Shown in pieces: positions 58,499 to 64,000 of a stretch of 64,000 bases of DNA. Both the position numbers and the translations under genes were made by a program. The notes beneath the pieces were generated by a model. That model ran no database searches. It was not told where the DNA came from and was given only the letters and a program-made list of their open reading frames with translations. The DNA comes from Balanoglossus misakiensis (lineage: Eukaryota > Hemichordata), in the NCBI GenBank assembly GCA_040954595.2, contig CM082590.2, positions 7,006,001 to 7,070,000 of the forward strand. The letters are read 5' to 3'. Position 1 is the stretch's first letter; each line of letters starts with the position of its first letter.

Positions 58499-60955
58499 AT
58501 GGCGACGCCGGCGATTGGATTTGACCTGTCGAATGCCACCAGGACTACTCCAGAGAGAGTCAACCATGCCAGACTTTGTCGACTTTTAATAGAAGGGGGT
58601 ACGCAGACTTTGAGGGGAGTCTTCGATGACATCGTTGCACCAGGTGGCTTGGAGTCTAAGTTGCGTCAACCAAAAATCAGGCACAGTTTGGAGATGGTGA
58701 AACACAAACGTATTATCAGTAAAAAGGAATGGGAGATGTTATATCCAACCGACCCAAAGAAACGCGTGACATCCGAAGACTTCGACATAACACTTCTGGT
58801 CGTCCTGCTGAGGAACCGTCCCCTGTGTAAGCTAAAACAGCCACCGACGTCGTGGGATCGTCAACCAAAGGTAACTGACCTCTCTAAGCAGGCCGACCTA
58901 GTTCGAGTCAAGCTGTTCAGGAACAAACTGTTTCACGGCAAAACGACCAGCGTGCCCGATGACGAGTTTGAGAGGGAGTGGGACCAACTCGGCGCTGCTT
59001 TGGTCCGCCTTGGCGCCAGACGAGATGCCATCGACGACCTCAAGACAGAGCCAATGGACTGCGAACTTGAGCGGTTCTACGAGCTTCAAATCGACGAGTG
59101 GCTGGCCCAAGAAACGGAGCTACGAGACGAGGTCGGTGACCTGAGGGAGAAACTGGACAAGCTCCTCCAAGAGACAACACACAGCGAGGAATACAACTGT
59201 CGCAGCCACCATAAAGAGATCGTGAGGTTTTTCTGTTTGAACTGTGAAATTCCAATTTGTATGACGTGCGCGTATTTCAAGCACAACGTCGACGAACACA
59301 GACACCGAGATCTGGGAGACGCGGCCGCAGAATTTCGCCAGTTGATGGAGCCCATACTCGAAAACTTGAACCAGCATCATAGCGTTATCTCGGGGCATGT
59401 TGCCAAGGCAAATGAATTGTTAGAGTCTTTGAAGTCGCAATACATCAAGCAGCTACAGTCGATCGAAACGCATGCACAGCGCATGGTGTTTGTTGGTGGC
59501 AGGTCGATCAAAGATCAACGAGACGAATTAGTCACCGTGCTTTCTGAACTGCACCAAAGCATGGAGTGTGACCTCACCGAAGATAAGCAAGAATTACAGG
59601 GCAGAACACACCTACTTAAGGAAACGCTTGATTCGTTGCAAAGCCTACTGCAGAACCAGAATGATGTACAGCTGATGTGGAAATATTCTGATATCAGGGC
59701 CATGGTAGAAAAAGTTATGCATGTGGATATAACGTTTGCCAAATTTCACGATCTATTGGCAGAATTTTCGCCCGCCTTCGTCGGAGGCAAGCTAGGGGCG
59801 CTTGTGTTGCCAGCGTTACCGTCTACGTGCTATATCTGCAGTGCGAATTTGCCGAGTACCCTCAGGTTGGGAGATAAGCTCTCAGTTGAGATACAAGCAG
59901 AGAATTATCTCGGGGAACAGATTGAAGATGTTGACGAGCTGGAGGCAACGCTGAAGGGCAGTGATGATCAAATTGTTAGACTGGAGAAAAATAAAATTCC
60001 ACGCGAGAGTGCAGGTGTTTCGATTAACTACACCATCAGAAAGGAAGGTAGGCACCAGCTCTCGGTAAAACTTCGAGGCCATCATATCCAGAATTCTCCT
60101 CACCTGTTCCAGGTTAACCCCTCATGGAAAATAAGAACCATTCCATGCAGGCAAGACATGCCACTGGAACTACTCCAGATTCCATGCTCGATGAAGATCA
60201 ACGAAGACGGCGATATCCTCGTGACGGACTGCGACAAGAACAGGGTCCTCATTCTTGGTTTGGATGGCACTGTGGTCAAACAGATCACGGTGTTAGGGCC
60301 TCTGTTCCGTCCGGCAGACGTCGCTGTTCTTCACGGGGTCTACTTCGTGTCGAACAAGAACGACCAGTATCCGGTGGTTGCCTGCGACAAGACCGGCCAG
60401 ATAGTCGGATGCTTCGGTCAGAGCAGACTGCGGCACGCCTGCGGGATCGCCGTAAACGGCGACTTGGGTATCGTCTATGTCTCCGACGCCGACCACCACG
60501 CCGTTTTCCTCTTCCGCTGCGACAGCGGCGACTTCGTCAAGCGATTCGGCGGGAGAGGCTCGGCCCCCGGCCAGTTCATCCTTCCTTACTACCTCGCTAC
60601 AAACAGTCAGGGCCATCTCCTTGTCTCTGACTTCGGCAACAATCGCATCCAAGTCTTCAACGCCAACGGGGAGTACATCTTTCACTTCGGCAGGCGGGGG
60701 GTCGGCGACGGAGAGTTCAGTTCCATCCGAGAGGCCAAAGTGGACACGGACGACAATATCTACGTCTGCGACTCCTACAACAGCAGAGTGCAGAAGTTCG
60801 ACAAGAAGGGTAAATTTCTACACTGCATCATTACAAAGAAAGACCAGATCAATTGGCCAGTCAATATAGAGCTGGTTGACGGCAGAGACAACCAGATTTT
60901 GATATACGATTGGGCAGATCTCAACGTTATCAAGTGTTATCACAGAATTGCTTAA
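58499..60955 (+). CDS. HEPN-B-box-coiled coil-filamin-NHL protein
   Basis: Intronless, 818 residues. Residues ~15-190 match the DZIP3-like HEPN domain: HARLCRLLIEGGTQTLR, SEDFDITLLVVLLRN, then RNKLFHG, an R-x4-H motif (R141, H146) of the kind that forms the RNase site in active HEPN proteins. A short coiled coil (195-228) leads to a B-box (about 232-275; C234, H237, C246, C249, C254, C257), a longer coiled coil (280-430), a filamin-like region (about 435-540) and an NHL propeller (540-815; VSDFGNNRIQVFNANGEYIF, YVCDSYNSRVQKF). No RING is present, the HEPN taking its place, so ubiquitin-ligase activity is not implied. Downstream is a tandem paralogue. The stop TAA is part of a family A element's TTAA. 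RNase activity is inference. Confidence 0.88.
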   Translation: MATPAIGFDLSNATRTTPERVNHARLCRLLIEGGTQTLRGVFDDIVAPGGLESKLRQPKIRHSLEMVKHKRIISKKEWEMLYPTDPKKRVTSEDFDITLLVVLLRNRPLCKLKQPPTSWDRQPKVTDLSKQADLVRVKLFRNKLFHGKTTSVPDDEFEREWDQLGAALVRLGARRDAIDDLKTEPMDCELERFYELQIDEWLAQETELRDEVGDLREKLDKLLQETTHSEEYNCRSHHKEIVRFFCLNCEIPICMTCAYFKHNVDEHRHRDLGDAAAEFRQLMEPILENLNQHHSVISGHVAKANELLESLKSQYIKQLQSIETHAQRMVFVGGRSIKDQRDELVTVLSELHQSMECDLTEDKQELQGRTHLLKETLDSLQSLLQNQNDVQLMWKYSDIRAMVEKVMHVDITFAKFHDLLAEFSPAFVGGKLGALVLPALPSTCYICSANLPSTLRLGDKLSVEIQAENYLGEQIEDVDELEATLKGSDDQIVRLEKNKIPRESAGVSINYTIRKEGRHQLSVKLRGHHIQNSPHLFQVNPSWKIRTIPCRQDMPLELLQIPCSMKINEDGDILVTDCDKNRVLILGLDGTVVKQITVLGPLFRPADVAVLHGVYFVSNKNDQYPVVACDKTGQIVGCFGQSRLRHACGIAVNGDLGIVYVSDADHHAVFLFRCDSGDFVKRFGGRGSAPGQFILPYYLATNSQGHLLVSDFGNNRIQVFNANGEYIFHFGRRGVGDGEFSSIREAKVDTDDNIYVCDSYNSRVQKFDKKGKFLHCIITKKDQINWPVNIELVDGRDNQILIYDWADLNVIKCYHRIA

Positions 60956-61211
60956 AGGGACAAAGTCTCTCTCTCACCGCCCTTTATCCATTAATTTTTT
61001 TTGATAAAAGACACTGTTAATGTTAATGTACAAGTGAATGAACATTCAACCACACACAACTTCCATCCCTCTTATAGACAGGAGAGTGAAAAAACTCACC
61101 AAAATGAATAATCGGTCTCTACCATTTTTCATTTTGGCGAGATTTTTACTCTCATATCCTACAAACGGGATGGAAGTTGTGTGTGGTCAAACATTCATTC
61201 ATTATATCCAT
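60952..61211. mobile_element. Family A element at the HEPN-NHL stop codon
   Basis: First bases TTAA contain the stop TAA (60953-60955) of the HEPN-B-box-NHL gene. The right arm is truncated near 61211. Confidence 0.85.
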
Positions 61212-61500
61212 ATGACAGCACGCCCCAAACGACTTACTTTTGAAGTGTTATTAAATTTGTTTTTAAACTTTGCAGTGCGGACAAACAGTTCAGATAGTGT
61301 TGTCAGTGTCTGGCTAAATAATTTAGACCCCGACAATTCTGATTGGTCAGTTGAAAAGTTAGAAATCATCTCTTTACTAGAGAATTCGAGCAATATATTA
61401 GTTTTGGAATTTGATTGAACATTAAAACTCTACTCGTTGGTAATTAGAGTTGGTTGGTTAGCTTGTTGACTGACTGACTGACTGATTGATTGATTGTTAA
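61211..61500 (+). repeat. Possible retroelement remnant
   Basis: After the segment shared with 57242, a ~60-codon frame (VWLNNLDPDNSDWSVEKLEI and on to LEFD, stop) is followed by GACTGACTGACTGATTGATT and TTAAATAAAATG, as at a LINE 3' end. No target duplication found. Confidence 0.35.
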
Positions 61501-61976
61501 ATAAAATGTAAACAACATGGAACTATACTCTTCTGTTGAAACATTGTCTGCTAACTACACCAAGTTACCTATGATCAGCATACAATTTGACAAGCTGTGA
61601 CCATGGTAACCAGTGTAAACATGCATGCGATTCCTAAGACACAAGCATTCTGAGGCCGCAGTGGATACTGAATGACATTCCAACGTCTGCTAAATAACCC
61701 CGGTAAAATAACAACCTCCCGATTTGTAATTAGTCGTCGGATTGCTAATTAGCACACAAAATATGTCAACGACGGCGGTGGACTTTATTCACAAAAAGAG
61801 CCTGCATGGCGTCATTTCCGGTCCGAAACCAGTACCGACTGTGGTACTACTTGCAGCTGTCTGGCTATCTCCCATCAGTTTATCGCGTACCTATCCGGGG
61901 CAAGCGATAAAACCTCCCTGTTCACTGACGTACTGACTCATTTAAGCGTACACGATACACCCGTATCACTTCCATC
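61501..61976. other. Spacer between HEPN-NHL genes
   Basis: Upstream region of the second HEPN-NHL gene; no TATA or CCAAT at a convincing position. Confidence 0.45.
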
Positions 61977-64000
61977 ATGGCGACTGCGGCCCCGGTTCCA
62001 TTCGGCCTTGCAAAGGAATTCGAGACAACCCATGAGAGGACGAATCATGCAAGATTGTGTCGGCTTCTACTTGAGGGCGGCGCCAAGGCACTCCGTGAGG
62101 CATTTAACAAAATACACCCATCAGGTACTTTGGTGGGTATTCTGGCTACCAACAAGGCAACCGTTAACAGTAATTTGCTGATGAAGAAAATTATTAACAG
62201 ATCCCAATTCGATGTACTTTACCCTCAGCATGGAGCGGTAACCTCAGAGGACTTTGACATCAGTCTATTGATGGTCCTATTGCGGAACATCTGTTGGCTG
62301 CAACGTCCAGTAACTGGCTGGGATGCTAAACCAGCAACAACTGATCACAGTATGGAGGCCGATATGGTACGTATTAAGTGTTACCGAAACGAACTGAGTC
62401 ACATGAAAACAACAAGCATTTCTGATGTTGACTTTGAGGCCAAGTGGCTTGAGATCAGCGAGGCTCTGCAACGTCTGGGTGCCCGGAAAGACGACATTGA
62501 TCACCTGAAAACCGTTGCCATGGACAGTGAACTCGAGAAGACGCTCTTGGATAACTTGGCAACGTGGACTGAGAGTGACATGGATGTGAAGATGCAGGTC
62601 AGGGAAATGAGAGGCGATGTCAGTGAAATGAGAGGTGACGTCACTAAGATTAAAGGTTTGCTGGAGAGTCGCCAAGACGGACAAGAAGCTGAGAAAGAAA
62701 CCACGGCACAACATGAGAAGGACTTAAGTGGTCGAGATGCAAATGCTCTGAAATCAAACCGCAAAACTGTGAAACAACACCTGGACGACACACGTGAGAA
62801 TCAGCAGAAAGCTAAGGACACCTTGCTTGGATTACAGTGGCAATACTATCGTCAGCGGCGAATCATTAGGGAACACGCCCGCAAAAGGCTATGCAGCGCC
62901 CTCGTGAGGAAGGACCAGGAAGCAAGACTAGTCGCAAAATTAACCGAGCTGTATGGACAGATGCGCGACGATGTTTCAAAAGACGAGGAACGACTGCGCA
63001 GAACCGAACAGAGACTGAAAGACATTCTACACAAGGTAGACGTGCACATACAAAATGCAAATTCTGTCACTTTTTTGTGGAACAGCAGCGACATCAAGCA
63101 GTCTGTGGAGGAGGCACGTAACACGCACACCAAATTCAATATGTATTGTGACGTCGTCGCTGAGTTCTTTCCCGGGCCTTATTTTTCGGACACGACATTC
63201 GGGTTTCTGCTGTTACCAGCCATGCCAGCCACGTCTATCGTCGCTGCAGAAACCCCCCTTGATCTGATAAGGCTTGGAGACCAACTGTCATGGCATATCG
63301 ATATTAAAAACTATCGCGGGGACACAGTTTCGGACTGCCCCGATCTTGTGGTAAATCTCAAAGATGGCGACAACCAAACACGTGTGCTTAACATTCAACC
63401 GACGGAGGGCAGCGTAACAATTGATTCCCAAGCGGAAGGGAAGAGACGCATCACTTATAAAACTCAAACAGAAGGAACACACGAACTAACTGTAACTTTG
63501 CGTGGTTACAACGTCCTCGGCTCTCCGTGCGCGTTTGAAGTGCCGCCATCTTGGAAATTCACCGAGATACCGTTTCGAGTCGATACATGTTCACCTAATT
63601 TATCCCGACCTTGCGGCATGCAAGTGGATACATCTGGAAACATAGTTACTGCGGACCGTGACACAGGCAGGCTGATCATATTAAATAAAGACAGGAGACG
63701 AAAGCGTGACGTTAAAGTGAAACTCGAGAAATTTCTACCAGTCGGTGTGGCCGTGTATGGTGACGACGAATATTTGGTAACAAACCAAGATGCTGAACGT
63801 CCAGTTCTTTTATGCAATATAGCCACTGGGAAAGTGCTTGTCTTTGGGGAAGGAAGGTTAGTAGAGGCAAGTGGCGTGGCAGTTAACTTCGGCAAGAAGT
63901 TCATCTACGTATCGGACATACATCAGCACAAGGTCTTCATAATCCGTAGCACCACAAAGAAGTGCTTCGTGATATTCGGCGCCAAGGGGGCAGAGCCTGG
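61977..64000 (+). CDS. HEPN-coiled coil-filamin-NHL protein, 3' cut off
   Basis: Open frame from the ATG at 61977 to the window end, 674 codons with no stop. It starts MATAAPVPFGLAKEFETT and, like its neighbour, has HARLCRLLLEGGAKALREAF, SEDFDISLLMVLLRN and the HEPN motif YRNELSH (R137, H142). Where the neighbour has its B-box, this protein has only a long charged coiled coil (about 190-390) with a short internal repeat EMRGDV. A filamin-like region (ELTVTLRGYNVLGSPCAFEV) and the first NHL blades (from about 522: RPCGMQVDTSGNIVTADRD) follow. The rest of the propeller is beyond the window. Clearly a diverged tandem duplicate; the order HEPN-coiled coil-NHL is retained without RING or B-box. 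Confidence 0.85.
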   Translation, partial: MATAAPVPFGLAKEFETTHERTNHARLCRLLLEGGAKALREAFNKIHPSGTLVGILATNKATVNSNLLMKKIINRSQFDVLYPQHGAVTSEDFDISLLMVLLRNICWLQRPVTGWDAKPATTDHSMEADMVRIKCYRNELSHMKTTSISDVDFEAKWLEISEALQRLGARKDDIDHLKTVAMDSELEKTLLDNLATWTESDMDVKMQVREMRGDVSEMRGDVTKIKGLLESRQDGQEAEKETTAQHEKDLSGRDANALKSNRKTVKQHLDDTRENQQKAKDTLLGLQWQYYRQRRIIREHARKRLCSALVRKDQEARLVAKLTELYGQMRDDVSKDEERLRRTEQRLKDILHKVDVHIQNANSVTFLWNSSDIKQSVEEARNTHTKFNMYCDVVAEFFPGPYFSDTTFGFLLLPAMPATSIVAAETPLDLIRLGDQLSWHIDIKNYRGDTVSDCPDLVVNLKDGDNQTRVLNIQPTEGSVTIDSQAEGKRRITYKTQTEGTHELTVTLRGYNVLGSPCAFEVPPSWKFTEIPFRVDTCSPNLSRPCGMQVDTSGNIVTADRDTGRLIILNKDRRRKRDVKVKLEKFLPVGVAVYGDDEYLVTNQDAERPVLLCNIATGKVLVFGEGRLVEASGVAVNFGKKFIYVSDIHQHKVFIIRSTTKKCFVIFGAKGAEP

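Overview
The window is animal nuclear DNA: intron-rich genes with GT-AG splice sites, a centralspindlin kinesin, a vertebrate-like COX7C, and several innate-immunity-type genes (a DED-NACHT protein, a TRIM-NHL, two HEPN-NHL proteins), packed among short palindromic transposons. This mix, plus the KIF23 and MSRB2 sequences close to the vertebrate ones, fits an invertebrate deuterostome best. A cephalochordate (amphioxus, Branchiostoma) is my first guess. That is inference from gene content; no species marker was seen.

Layout. 1-12.2 kb (+): 3' two thirds of KIF23, 14 coding exons, starting upstream of the window. 13.0-14.8 kb (+): COX7C, two coding exons and a 3' UTR exon. 15.8-22.2 kb (-): a protein with 11 C2H2 zinc fingers, at least three coding exons, with a probable upstream promoter exon. 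23.5-25.0 kb and 28.3-31.7 kb (-): two tandem paralogous genes that long-ORF searches miss, because each is split into five tiny exons. They encode 77- and 64-residue precursors with a signal peptide, a short acidic or Thr/Pro-rich middle and a hydrophobic tail. 31.7-41.4 kb: gene-poor and full of foldback elements, with one small retroposed sequence. 41.4-43.7 kb (+): intronless TRIM (RING, two B-boxes, coiled coil, filamin-like, NHL). 47.0-52.6 kb (-): three-exon DED-NACHT-LRR-like receptor. 53.7-57.0 kb (-): mitochondrial-type MSRB2, five exons. 58.5-61.0 kb and 62.0 kb to the window end (+): two head-to-tail intronless genes with a DZIP3-like HEPN domain joined to coiled coil, filamin-like and NHL regions. 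The first has a B-box; the second does not and runs off the window.

Repeats. At least a dozen short inverted-repeat families occur. Three (A, C, M) have TTAA at their ends as piggyBac-type elements do; others have TA or unclear target sites. A family A copy begins exactly at the stop codon of both the TRIM-NHL and the first HEPN-NHL gene, so the stop TAA is part of the element's TTAA.

How the genes relate. KIF23, COX7C and MSRB2 are housekeeping genes with no functional link to each other. The right half (41-64 kb) looks like an accessory neighbourhood of sensing and adaptor proteins: DED and NACHT for receptor signalling, RING/B-box/NHL for ubiquitin and RNA- or protein-binding scaffolds, and HEPN with an intact R-x4-H motif. 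The best candidates for something undescribed are the HEPN-NHL pair and the tandem five-exon small secreted or anchored proteins.
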